DNA from: Circinella umbellata
Taxonomy: Eukaryota; Mucoromycota; Mucoromycetes; Mucorales; Lichtheimiaceae
NCBI GenBank assembly: GCA_025093555.1
Contig: JAIWNF010000001.1
Coordinates: 806,001-870,000, forward strand
Reading direction: 5' to 3'
DNA: 64,000 bases
Shown piece by piece: positions 1-13,000 of the stretch. The stretch's first letter is position 1. Each line of letters starts with the position of its first letter. The notes below the pieces were generated by a model. It saw only the letters and a list, made by a program, of their open reading frames with translations, was not told the DNA's origin and did not search any database. The translations under genes and the position numbers were made by a program.

Positions 1-776
1 TCGATTGTCTCCCATGGTTGTTTATTCTTATCAACCCCGACTAGGCGGGTTTGATGACGTTGTCGTGGTTAACTAATTTAGTTTGTTGCCATGGAGACAA
101 TAAGGCAGCGGCTTTTTTTTTTTTCGTGTTCTTCCTTATTGTCTTTTTTTTTTTAATAATACTCTTGAATATAATCGTATGACAAAATGAGTGTATCATA
201 TACTGAAAACAATGGCATTGTATATGATCATTTACTTTACTATTAAATATATTTCATCTTTAATAAGAAATAATGTTTGTTCATTCCAAAAAAAAAAGTT
301 GATATTGAGACTTATTATATCATGCTTCCGTTTTTTTACGGGTCGTTAATAATATAATTTAACCAACTTACTTGATATGATCAGTTATTACGAGAGCTGT
401 TATTATTATTATATAAAGCAATCTTCAGTAGGTCATTATCGTACTTTTTATATATAACAACTAAAAACTGGAGCTTTTCTGTTTCATATTATTATAATGA
501 TAAGATAAAATTGACTCAGCGTAAAAATGTTTATCTTTATACCATTACCGTTTTTATCTTTAAAATACACGTTATTCTTATCCTAGATGTTCATCTATCG
601 GCAAACAAGTAAAAAGGAACCCATTTTACTAATTGCTGCCTTTTACTTCAAAATAACAAAATGTGGCACATGAATTTGACTTTCGGAATTTATGCTAATT
701 TTTTTTTTAAAATGGAAAACTTTAAGTTCGGGATTATCAGTTACTTTTTTTTTTTTTTTTTCAACAACTTGCCAAA
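1..776. other. RAD17 upstream region with nested inverted repeat
   Basis: No gene was recognised here. The first 122 bases hold a nested inverted repeat: outer arms ATTGTCTCCCATGG (4-17) and CCATGGAGACAAT (89-101), and an inner hairpin ATCAACCC (30-37) with GGGTTTGAT (47-55), followed by a T-run at about 112-122. The rest is AT-rich with long T-runs and should contain the RAD17 promoter. It may also contain the end of a gene lying left of the window. Confidence 0.5.
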
Positions 777-3226
777 ATGGATCCTTTTTACGATGTACGG
801 ATTCCCGATTGTTAAAAAAAAATATCACCCTTTACGATGAAAGAAATAAATATACTTATATAAATATATTCTCTAAATCTAAATAGCAATTCGTACTTCC
901 ACCTTATCCAACACAACATAAAGAAAAAAAGACATTATCAAAATCAACAGGAACGACTAGTCGTCGAATGGATATAGATTTAGCACGTACAGGTTAGTAT
1001 GTTTTTTTTTTACGCAGCAACAGATGCAACTTTTTTTTCCTGGAAATGGTATCAGATCTAACACGATTTGTTCTTTTTTTTTATTGAAAACAATAATAAT
1101 ACTAATAATAATAGATCAGTTATGGGTTGATAAATATGAACCAAGAGATGAGGTAGATAGTAATCACAATTTTAAAGTGAATTTATATATAAAACTACAT
1201 TTCTTCCCTTTTGAATTATTGAATGGCCTAAACTTATTTATTAACTTTTTATTGGTATTATTATTACTGTGTAATAGAGTGAGTTAGCAATAAGTCCAGC
1301 TAGATTAAAAAAAATAATTGAGTGCATAGAAACGTCAGCTATTGGTAGACCACCAGGTCAATGTAAAGTAAGCAAATGAGAGGTATAGGAGAAAGGGGTG
1401 ATTTCAAATAAACTGAATCATTATAAATAAACAAATAATTATTTATAAATAAAATAAAAACGCGTTTATATATAGTGTCTTGTATTAAGTGGACCTGCAG
1501 GATCCGCTAAAAGTACAACAATAAGAACAATTGCAAAAACACGTGATTATAAACTTGTTGAATGGAATCAAACAAGTCAAGAAAATTGGGAAGCAGATCA
1601 AGGTAATTAAAAAAAAGGGGAGGGGGGTTAGTTGGGGAAGCAAATTAAATAAAGAATAACTCAAAAAGACATAATGTTTTTTTTTAGAATATCAATCGAA
1701 TATAAGTAAATTTGAAAACTTTTTGCATCGAGCGAGTCAATATCAACCTCTTTCAGATCCTGAACTATCAAACTATGATGCACAAAAAAGAATTATTTTA
1801 CTTGATGATATTCCTGATTTAACATCCGATAAAGTTAAAACAAGATTTCATGAATTAATTGAAGCTTATATGAATGCTAGTGAATTGTATTTAATGGTGA
1901 TAATTGTTAGTGAAGCATGGATGCAAACAGATAATAATAAATGGCGAGGATATAATGAAACTCGACTTTCTAATATTCGTGATGTTTTACCACCTGGTCT
2001 TATTGATAATCCTTATTGTACTTTAATCGAGTTAGTAAAGAACAATATTTATATATAAGTTTTTTTTTTGGGCCGGGGGGGGGAATGGAAGGAATATAAA
2101 TAACTTATTTAAAAAGAGAACCTATTTTTTATATAGACTTAATCCAATAACACCAAAAAGAATAGAAAAAAGTTTAAATTTGATACAAGAAAAAGAATAT
2201 TGTCGTACGGGTTATAAACTATCAAAAGACCAACTAACTCAAATTGGAGAACTTTCCCGTGGTGATATCCGAAATGCTATCAATATGCTTCAATTCCATT
2301 GTATACCCCCTTCACTTAATTCAACTAAATTACCAATGAAACGTAAACGAGAACAATTTAATAATGAAAAACAAAAATTAATACATGCACAAGAAAGGTA
2401 ATTTTATTTTTTTTCAAAAACAAAGTTGTTCCTTACCTTTTCATTGATGAGAATATAATGTATTATATAGAGGATCTCCATTACAATTATTCCATGCATT
2501 AGGAAAAGTTCTTTATGCAAAACGTATGTTATATATAAATATATTATTAAATAGTATTTAAAAAACGTGGAAAAAAAGGGCTAAAATATTATTATTTTTT
2601 ATAGGTGATGCAAAAGGACAACTTGAATCACCACCAGAAAATATTATAGATTTATTACCAGTTGATTCAAATCTTTTTATAGCTTATTTACATGAGAATA
2701 TGGCTAAATTTTTTGAAAATGATATAGCTTCTTATTCAAAAGCATTAGAATGGATTGGTTTAGCTGATACTATGACATCTATAGAAAATTGGATGGTAAA
2801 TAGTAATGAATTTTTGTAATATTCTATACATTGAAACTCATTTGTGTATATATATATCTATAGGATACAGCACCGTCACAATATCAGTTATTATTAGCTA
2901 TGAGAGGAATAATGCATTCACGTACAAAACCATTTGTACCCGGAAGAATGATAACTCATTCAAAACCAGAATTTATTTCTTTATCTTTACAGAAAAAAGA
3001 ACCATTTATGGGTAAGTTTTATATATCAAAGTATGTATATATAGTGTACATATATATATTAATAATAAATATTTATATAGGATTATATAATCGAGGTCTT
3101 CAAGTAAAAAATGAAAAAGAATTAGAATCAACTGATTGGAATGATGATATTGAAAATTTTAGTGATGAAGAATTTGATGATTTATTTGGTGATGGTACAG
3201 ATATTGCAGAATTAGAAGGATGGTAA
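777..3226 (+). CDS. RAD17: Checkpoint clamp loader Rad17 (RFC-like AAA+ ATPase)
   Basis: Rad17 replaces Rfc1 in the alternative clamp loader that loads the 9-1-1 checkpoint clamp at damaged DNA in the nucleus. Exons that keep phase: 887-992, 1115-1152, 1278-1367, 1476-1602, 1688-2030, 2137-2397, 2471-2523, 2605-2795, 2864-3011, 3081-3226. The sequence shows the family entry motif QLWVDKYEP, the Walker A GPAGSAKST, a Walker B-like IILLDDIPD, and the sensor-2-like stretch GELSRGDIRNAINMLQ, in that order. The C-terminus is acidic (DEEFDDLFGD), as in other Rad17 proteins. The start is uncertain: exon 887-992 is open upstream to a TAG that looks like a splice acceptor, and a small exon 777-794 (MDPFYD) joins it in phase through a GTACGG donor. 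A later in-frame ATG lies at 968. The predicted length is about 506 residues, short of human RAD17. The family call is firm; the first exon is inference. Confidence 0.9.
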
Positions 3227-4366
3227 CCCTTTTTATATATAAAACTCAAAACAAATTGTAAATAATGATATATTTCTACCTTTTTTTTTTATTAATACGT
3301 AATCAAAAAGTAAAAGATATCCCTACCCCCCCCTTCTTTTTATTTTTGTGTACAAAAAAAATAAATCATTACGTACGTATAATAATGGATTGTATAAAAT
3401 TAATTGTTTTTTACTGTTATATCATTCGGTCAAGGGGCCATTTGATATAAGAGTAGGACAAAAAAAGTAATTTTCGGACGTGGGTAAAATTAATATATAA
3501 AAATATCTTTTTTTTGTGTGAAACAAACATAATTCACTTTCATAATAAAAATGACATGTGTAATAAGAGCGAGAGAGAGCGTACAACCAACATAAAAGAA
3601 TTTCTCGATCTGCTTTGGATTTGTTTGTACAACCCGAAAAAAAAAAAAAGAGTTGGAGGTTTAAAAAAAAAGTTGAATTTTTTGACAAGTTAATGAATGA
3701 TTGTTAAAAAGAAAAGAGGTTAACTTTAAAAGATACAATTTGCGTACTAGTAAATTATAAGTTGTCAATCAATGAATAACCTTTCTAATCAAACAAAAAA
3801 AAAAACTTATTACCAATTTAAAAGAATTATACGTTTGTCTTTATTTTTATTATCCTCTGACTTTTGGGGGAGTTAAGATGTCTAGAAAGAGGCGAATTGA
3901 ATACTACTAATAATAATAATAATAATATTATTCACCAAAATGAATTTAATTTTAATGCAAAGAAGCAAAGATATTTTATATTTGTTTGTTATAATGCTTT
4001 TATATTTCAATTCTTATTAAATAATGATAATAATAACAACAATAGCAGAGAATGTCATTTCCCCTCTCCCCCCCCTCTCCCACCACCCCCCTCTTTCTAA
4101 TATTATGTCTGTGTGTTATTATTATTTTATATGTGTGTGGTGTTAAATCAAATTATTGTTGGTTTTCCCCAATGCAATAACGACCTTTTTTTTTTATTTT
4201 TTTGTACCTCTTTTTTAATTGCTGTGTTCTTACCTATTTTTTTTATCCCCTTTCCTTTCCTTGTTTCTCTTTCTTTTTCTCTCTCTTTTTCTTTTACTTA
4301 CTTGTTCTTCTTTACTCCCTCTCTTTACTTTTCTTCAATTGATTTACACCATTTTTAACCTTCTAA
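3227..4366. promoter_or_regulatory. RAD17 3' region and pyrimidine-rich promoter of the LIM-RhoGAP gene
   Basis: No gene is supported. The left half is AT-rich 3' sequence of RAD17. From about 4058 to 4366 the + strand is strongly pyrimidine-rich (C and T blocks) right up to the ATG of the RhoGAP gene. Such CT-rich stretches are typical of fungal core promoters and leaders. No clear TATA box was seen. An ACGTACGT palindrome lies at 3371-3378. Confidence 0.5.
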
Positions 4367-7300
4367 ATGACGCCGCGCGACTGCTCATCTGACAGCGCTC
4401 AATGTGATCAATTACAATCAACACCATCACCTACTCCATCTGGTATTAATTGTACAGCATGTCAACAACCACTCGATGGAGAATTTGTACGTGCTCTTGA
4501 TGGCATGTTTCATTGGAGTTGTTTTAGTTGTCTTGTAAGTCAGGCTTTGATTTTACTTTATAAGTAAATGTAGTTAAAAAACAATAAATAACTTTTTTTT
4601 CTGTTGTGTTGGAAACAAAAAAACAAACAAACTGATCCTTATATATTTTGTTTGTTGCTACCCAACTTCCTTCCCTCCCCCCTTCTTTTTTTTTTATTCT
4701 TTCTTTAGGATTGTAACAAACCAGTGGCTTCACGTTTTTTTCCAATTAATCACGACGGTAGACAAAGACCATTATGTGAACGCGATTATTTTCGACGATT
4801 GAATTTAGTTTGTGAAAGTTGTGGAGAAGCATTAAGAGGACCTTATATTACAGCTGTTGGCAAAAAGTTTCATTTGGAACATTTTTGTTGTCATGCTTGT
4901 TCTGTTGTTCTTGGACCTTCTGATTCTTATTATGAACATGAAAATAACGTTTATTGTCATTATCATTATTCTGTCAAGTTTGCTATTAAATGCTCTGGTT
5001 GTAGAACAGCTATTTTAAAACAATTTGTTGAAATCAATCGTAATAATGTGGATGAACACTGGCATCCTGAATGTTATATGATTCATAAGGTAAATATAAT
5101 AAATAATATATAGTACATTTAATTTCTGTTTTTATATATAAATTAAATGTATTCTTAGTATAAAGAAAGGTTATTGTTGTTTTTATATTTCATTTCTTCT
5201 TTTATTTTTCATAAAATATAATTGTATTTGATGGTTGGAAGGGAAAGGGGTCTGGGAGGGATAAATTCTTTCTTTTTATCTTTAGTTCTCTACCCTCCCC
5301 TTTAATAATGAACAATATATTTCTTTTTTTTTTTTTTCCATTTAGTTCTGGAACGTTAAAGTCGCTCAATCATTAGACAATAATAATAATAATAATGATG
5401 ATAATAATAATAAAGATTTAGTACATCAAGATCAAGGTAATATATACATATATATATATAATTTAAATAGAAAATTTCAATATTAATTATATTTCCTATA
5501 TTTCCTCTCCCTTTCCGCTCCCCCAACTTCTTTCTCATCACTACTGATTTTTGTTGTATTATAGATGTTTCCAAAATGACAATGGATGAATTAAGAGATG
5601 CTCAGGTGGCCATGGAGGACAAGGTCTACCGTATTTGGACAGTTCTTTCTGCTTTTGAAGGTAAAAACAAAACACAAGACAAAAAAAAAAAAGTGACATG
5701 TGGTTTTTTTTTTCTTTCCATTATAAATTTTTCAATAAAAATAAAAAATAAAAATATGAAAACTGGTTTTTATATATGTATATATGTATATATTTTAATA
5801 GAATCAGCAGCAGCATGTATATCTGATATGTTACTTCATGTCTCTGGTGGAAGTTATTTAGAAGGATTAAGAATGGCAGATTATTTTGTTACGCATGTAG
5901 AAGTGTTGTTTGGTGCCATTGACGATTTGGTGTTACAATATCATGCTCAATCGAATGCGGAGTTACAACATGAACGAGAGTCCAGACTATTGTGCAAGAA
6001 AATCATCAACTTTTTTTCTTTGTTATCACAAACTCAAGAGACAGGTCTTCGTCGTATGGGAATTACAGAAGAATTATTATCTTTAGTAACTGGTTTAGCC
6101 CATTATTTAAAAGTATTAATTCGTATAAGTCTTACAGGTGCATTAAGATTGGTAAGAAATCATATTTTAAATATCTATATATCTGTGTAGTGTAGAAAAG
6201 AGAGAAAGAGAAAAGAGATGATGTGTCATACGGTGTACATCAAGTATACAAATCATACCACCCTATAGTATTTTTATTCATCTGATATCATAATAACCAC
6301 GAACGACAATAAGGAAAAAATGAAAAGCGATGACGAACCAAAAAAAGAAAGAAGAGACAAAGAAATGGATTCTTTTTTTTTATAAAAATAAACTCACACA
6401 CAAAATTATATTTATAGGAAACAAAACAAGACAAGTCATCTGCCATCAGTAGATTCTTAAGTCAACTGGTAGAATCAGCAAACAAACAACGCTATACTTC
6501 CGCAGAACTTGACTCACCATTGACGTCAGATGCATGCCATTTTTGTCAAAAAACGTGCGATGACGAATGTTTTAAACATCATCATAAACGTTGGCATGAT
6601 AAATGTTTTGCATGTTCTAAATGTTGTATTCCTCTTCGTGATGAATTTAAAGATACCTATTGGGATCCTAAAGAATCGGTATTACTTTGTAGCCATTGTG
6701 GAAAATCAACTTTAGGATTTGAACAAGGTTTCGAACATGTTTCCCAATTACAGCAATTTTCATTTTTGTTACGTTACTCCCATAGACGATTATATATTCT
6801 TCTCAATGTTTCAGGTAATACGGAGTATTCATAATATTTATTTGTTATTAGTGGGGGTTTCTTTTGGGGGGGGGGTGTTGAAAGAGAGAGAGAGAGAGAT
6901 CAGCTATTTTATGTTTATTGTTATTGCATACTTACTTGACAAAAATAAATAAATAATAGTTGATGGCACAAACAACAAATCAACTCAGGACCCGATTCTG
7001 GGAAACACTCCACCAGGCAGGTTGACCCATGAATCCCGGACCAAATCACATAGTGAAGGAGAAAAACTCCAAGAAAAGATTAATTTAGGTGATATTAAAC
7101 GTATGAAATCAACTCATATGAAGCGTAAAATGACGGACTCTAATCGTGTGGCAAAGCGATCGACATTAATGGAAACACCAAGTCCGACCAGTGCATTTAT
7201 TACAAATGGATCTACTGGTGAAACAGGAACCGTTACGGACGAATGTAATTCATTAAACGTGGGAAGTGTTACTCATTCACCAACACCAACACCGACAGCA

Positions 7301-9059
7301 ACAACAGCAGCAAATAACGAGAAACAATTGGACTCTATTGTTGCTCCTCAACAACCTATTGTCGATACAGTTACTTCACGAACACACACCCAAAGTTATG
7401 AAAAGATTAAACCTATTGGTAAATTTACCTATCTTGCTGAACTTAGTGCATTAAATCATTTTATGGTGAAGCATATTGCTGTACTTTATCTTGAAGAATT
7501 GTTAAAAGATTCTTTCACTTTGGAAGAATTGGCTGATTTAATTGATGATAAGAAGAATCCAACATTATGGGGTAAATTCGTTACAAGTCTTAAAACTAAT
7601 AAAAAACCACCCAAGGGTATGTGTAGTAGTTAGTAGGAACCTATTTGTCTTATTATGAAGTACTGAAGTATAAAAATCAATTTAATTAACGAATATAAAT
7701 GACTGAAAAAACCCAATTTATTTTTATTTATTTTATTTAGAAGGAACATTTGGTGTACCTTTGGATACATTAGTTGAAAGAAGTGGAACTGATTCTAATT
7801 TAGGAGCAGGTCCAAGTCGTATTCGAATTCCAATATTTATCGATGATAGTATCGCTACTATGAGGCAAATGGGTATGTTGTATATATAGATTATGAATAA
7901 TGTAAAGTTAATCCAATGATATAAATCTTAATATTATATATATGGGTTCAATAGATATGTCTGTAGAAGGTATTTTCCGTAAAAATGGAAATATTCGAAG
8001 GCTTAAAGAAGTCAGTGAAGAAATAGACACCAATCCAACCAATGTACAATTGATGAATGAAGGTCCTATTCAAGTAGCAGCATTAACTAAAAAGTTTTTA
8101 CGCGAATTACCCGAACCATTGCTTACCTTTAAGCTTCATAAGTTATTTACATCTGTACACCGTAAGTTTATACACGCACACACACATATATGTATACGGG
8201 TGGTGGTGGTATAGAAGAGGAAGAGGAATTGAAAATCAAGAAAAAAGAAATCCATCGTTAAACTTCTTATTATATATAGGACTTAAATCAGCGGAAGATA
8301 AGAAGCGGGCTCTTCATCTTGCATGCTGTTTACTACCAAAACCCAATCGAGATACCCTCGAAGTGTTATTCTTATTTTTAAAATGGGTAGCAACCTTTGC
8401 ACAAACTGGTGAAAGCTCTGGAAGCAAAATGACTTTGCATAATATTGCAACTGTTTTAGCACCGAATGTACTTTACAACAAAGGAAAAGATCCTGTAAAG
8501 GATGATTCATTTGCTTCTATCGAGGCTGTGGATCTCCTTCTCCAATACCAAGAAGAATTTTGTACCGTAAGTTTATATTCACATATACAAATATAGTTGA
8601 AAGAGAGAAAATCACTCAAAAACTAAATAATGGGGAACAAAAAACAACTATATTATAAAATAGGTCCCTGAAGATATTGTCATGCCACTACAAAGCTTAT
8701 CCTATGGCGAAGATGACATGGAAGCAAGTGCACGAGATATTTTAAGAAAATGTGAAGTTGTAATGAAATTAAAAAAGATGCGTGTTACAGATGACCATTT
8801 TCCTTCGATGCCTACTCGACAACATTCGTCACCGCCTGCCATCAATACATATAAGAAACCACCGGCAGAGCCGGTACTTTATCAAGAATTATCATCCTCA
8901 CCTGTTGACCAAGTACAGCCACTTAATGGTAACCATGGTATACCACCAACCACTCCATTACCGATTACAACTAATAATAATATTAATAACAACTATAACA
9001 ATAATAATAATAATACAGTCGCTGGTACTACTGACATTGGTCGAACGTTAGAAAATTAA
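4367..9059 (+). CDS. LIM-domain Rho GTPase-activating protein (Lrg1-type)
   Basis: It is predicted to stimulate GTP hydrolysis by Rho-family GTPases; Lrg1 homologues act on Rho1 in wall growth and polarity. Exons: 4367-4534, 4709-5089, 5346-5436, 5565-5660, 5802-6151, 6418-6814, 6960-7616, 7741-7872, 7955-8161, 8280-8566, 8664-9059; all phases close, giving 1053 residues. LIM1 begins at about residue 28 (CTACQQPLDG), LIM2 at CESCGEAL, and LIM3 at CSGCRTAI ending in the Lrg1-type HPECYMIHKFWNV. A fourth LIM lies near residues 400-455 (CHFCQKTC to CSHCG). The RhoGAP domain spans about 714-930, with the arginine finger in EGIFRKNGN and the later KFLRELPEPLLT and HNIATVLAPNVL motifs. Asn-rich runs occur in exon 3 and at the C-terminus. 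The next gene (EF-2) is convergent. Confidence 0.95.
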
Positions 9060-10057
9060 ACTTTCAACTTTCCATCATGCATCAAAACCGTTTCCTTCTC
9101 TTTTAATTATTTCATTCGTTTTTTTATTTTTTTTTCCATGATATATTTTTTACATATTATATTTATTATTATTATTATTATTACGACCCTTTCCCTCCTT
9201 TTGTTGTTGTCGTCTTACGTACTCCACCACCTTTCCCGTTCTATCTTCTCAACAACCAAACCTTTTTTTTTTCTTTTTTATACTTGAATTGATAGCTCTC
9301 TCTCTCCCCCCCCCCAATTTATTTATTTTTTTCCTCCAACTTTTCATTTCTTTTTTCTTCCTTTTGTATAGTTTTTTTTTCCTTGCTATATATATATATA
9401 TATATATATACATCGTCTGGAAAAAAAATAAAATAAGAAATGAAATGATCTCTATCTTTTTGTTAAATTGAAAACAAAAGCACAATTAGGGGGTAAATTG
9501 CATATTTTGAAGTAATAAGAGCAACATATATATATACTGGATGTAGCAGCTTTTTTTTTATCATGTATATAAAGGGAAGGATTTTCACTCCAAGATACAG
9601 ATCCTCTTTGAAAGAAAACGTCCAGATTTTTTTAAGGGGGGCAACAAAAGTGGAAAAAGAAAAAGTTTATTCTTTTTTATGTATAAAGCCAATCTATATA
9701 TGTGCAAAGATATAAATATATATCTATGCCCTTTTGTTTGTAAATGTATATAAAATATTTAAACGTGAAGAAAAAAATGCATTCATGGTCGGGTAGGGAG
9801 AGAGAGAGAGAGAGACAATAACAAAAAAAAACAAAAGAAAGGTAAGAAGGAAATAAAATGTTATATAATCAGTTTTACGAAAAAAAATGAAAGGTGTTTT
9901 AAGATACAAATGTGAGGGGATAGTTTTTTAAAAACAAAAGAATATATGTGTATATATACTCTTTTAGCGGTAATTTTATGTTAAAAATATGATACGATTG
10001 AAAAGAAGAGGGATTCCAAGAGAGAGATAAGAGAGATTTGCTTTTTTTTTTAGCAAT
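9060..10057. other. Convergent 3' region between RhoGAP and EF-2
   Basis: This roughly 1 kb separates two convergent stop codons. It is AT-rich with poly-T and poly-A runs, a (TA)n microsatellite at about 9387-9410 and a GA microsatellite near 9797-9815. Short open frames here are low-complexity. No RNA gene or conserved protein was seen. Confidence 0.6.
9387..9410. repeat. (TA)n microsatellite
   Basis: About twelve uninterrupted TA units lie in the convergent 3' intergenic region. Confidence 0.9.
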
Positions 10058-13000
10058 TTAAAGCTTATCGTAGTACTTGTCAAGACCAGGGATATCTGGA
10101 ACAAGACCCTTTCTGGTACGGACGGTACGGATGATATCGTAAACCTTGTTACCTTCTTCCAAGGGGTTACCAGTCATGGCTTGCCAATGGTCAAAGACAG
10201 CTTGAGGGAAAGCTTGACCAGCGGTAGCAGCACGTAAATCAGCGGTGAAACCGAATGATTCGTTGACGGGCATGTAGGCCTTGATGTTCATCAAGGGGGT
10301 ACCAGGACGTTGTTCTTCAGAGAAGACCATACCACGACGACGGTTAAGAACAGAGTAGATACCACCAAGAGCGGAATCGGGACATTGGATTTCGACCAAG
10401 TAGACGGGTTCTTGAATACCGGGTTGAGCAGTCAATACGGAAGCGTAGACAACACGACGGAAAGTGGGGATAATTTGACCACCACCTCTGTGGATAGCAT
10501 CAGCGTGAAGAACGACATCCAAGATGTTGAATCGACAACCACGCATGTTTTCTTCGGCAAGAGGACCTTCCTTGGTAGCCCATTGGAAAGCAGCAACACA
10601 AGAATCCTTAATTTCGTTCAAGTATTGGACAGCCTTGGTAACATCAACAACAAGGTTAGGACCGGTGGCATCGGGACCGAAACACCAAATCTTACGAGCT
10701 TCAGTAACATCCCAGTTGTACTTGTCAGCCAAGATACGGGCACGAGCCTTGAAATCGTCCTTGGGACCAACCTTGGAGGATTCAATGTCGTTAGACAATT
10801 CATCATCCAAAGGCATAGCGCGCATGAAGACACGGTTATGCTTGTTGGGGGACTTGGACAAACAGTCCATGGAAGATTCAGCAGTGACAGTTTCACGGTA
10901 TTGGACGACGGGGTCACCAGTACGGATAGGAACTTGAGCGTGATCTTCTTCCAAATCCTTCAAAATAATTTCCAAATGAAGTTCACCAGCACCGGCAACA
11001 ATCATTTCACCAGAGTCGGAGGTGTAAGTCAAGACACAAGGATCAGACTTACAGAGACGCTTCAAACCTTCAACAAGCTTGGGCAAATCGTTGGCGTTCT
11101 TGACTTCAACGGCAACTTGCACGACAGGAGAGACAGAGAACTTCATGACCTTCATGTTGTGAGCAGTTTCGGAGGTGGTAATAGTACCAGACTTGACCAA
11201 GAATTGATCAACACCGACCAAACCGATAATGTTACCAGCGGGACAGTCATCAATGGCTTCAGTGTTACGACCCATCATAAGAACGGTACGTTGGATAGAC
11301 TTGACAGCCAAATCGGACTTGGAACCGGGGGTGTAGTTAGGACCTTGGATACGGACCTTAAGACCAGCACGGATGGTACCAGAGAAGACACGACCGAAAG
11401 CGTAGAAACGACCCTTATCGGAGGTGGGAACCATCTTGGAGACGTACATCATCAAAGGAGCGTTGGGGTCACAATCACGAATACCTTGAGCACATTCGTC
11501 ATCAGCGGGACCTTCGTACAAGTTGACAACACGGTACTTTTGAGCAGTAACGGGGGAAGGCAAGTGAATACAGATCATTTCCAAGAGAGCATCACCAGCA
11601 GGCAAGAACTTACGCATAACAACCTTGAGCAATTGCTTTCCTTCCAAATCCTTTTCTTCGCTCTTCAAGTGAATTTCGAGCTTTTCCAAAAGGGTAGGAA
11701 TTTGTTCCTTCTTGAAGTTCATGATAGAATCGAAGATCTTGTAGATAGGATCCAAGACAAACATGTTGAAAGCACGTTCCAATTGCTTACCAGAGGCATC
11801 AGTATCCTTGGTGGTCCACTTCTTGGTCTTGGGGTTGAAGAAGTTTTCACCCCACAAACGTTGCATCATCTTTTCCTTGTCAACACCGAACTTCTTGGAG
11901 TAACGGACAGCGAATTGACGAAGAGTGAAACCCCAACCGTGCAAACCGGAAGCGAAAGCAACGGTACCCTTTTCGGGGTAGACTTGGACATCACCGAGAG
12001 CTTCATCGAAGTAGGTGGCAATGATGACGTTAACGGATTCAATGGTACGGGAGAAAGCCTAAATCAACAGAATAAAGCATGTTAGCCTATGCTTTCCCTA
12101 CTTAATTTCTCCGTGCTTGATAGCAAATAAAACTCATTAAAATAAATAAAAACTACATACGTTGTACAATTCTTCCTTGTCTAATTGCAATTCGAGCAAA
12201 GCACGATCAATCTTGTTGATGACAATAACAGGCTTGATACGTTCACCCAAAGCTTGACGCAAGACAGTTTCGGTTTGGACACAGACACCTTCAATACAAT
12301 CGACGACAACGAGAGCACCATCAGTGACACGAAGGGCAGCAGTAACTTCAGAAGAGAAATCAACGTGACCTGGCGAATCGATCAAGTTAATCAAGAAATG
12401 GGGACCTATAATATAAAATCAGAGGTTTGTTAGTTTTTTTTTCTTTGCATACTTAAAGTTCTTTATCTTTGTTCATAAAACCAAAAAAAAAAAATAAACT
12501 ATATAACAAAAACATACCATCAGTCTTTTGACCCTTGATTTCCTTAATATCTTCTTCGTTTTCCATACCGAAATACATGGAAATAGCAGTGGACTTGATA
12601 GTAATACCACGTTCTTGTTCATCCTTACGGGTGTCCATGAAACGAGTTTCACCAGCACGACCGGCAGAGATAATACCAGCCTTAGAGACCAATGAATCGG
12701 TCAAAGTAGATTTACCGTGATCGACGTGAGCAATAACAGACATGTTACGGACATTCGTAACTTTGTCCTATACATAATAATTAATAGCATTCAGAGAAAA
12801 GAAAGATTAATTAGCTTATTTTATTCTTTATTTTCCAAACAGAAAGTAGTTTCCTTTTAAAAACAGAATTACTTTAACTTACCATCAAACCACGGATCTC
12901 CTCAATAGTAAAGTTCTATTTAAAAAAAAAAAAAAAGCGCGTTGCCAAGATACGATGTTGCCATTAGAAACTTAGTCTAAATCAAATAATATTTCTTGTT

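Noticed and set aside
10524..10937. 137-codon + frame and the matching short minus frame inside EF-2
   Set aside because: Shadow frames of the EF-2 coding sequence.
10310..12085. 591-codon open frame on the + strand
   Set aside because: It lies exactly antisense to the large EF-2 exon. Strong codon bias in EF-2 removes stops on the opposite strand, and the translation has no recognisable domain.
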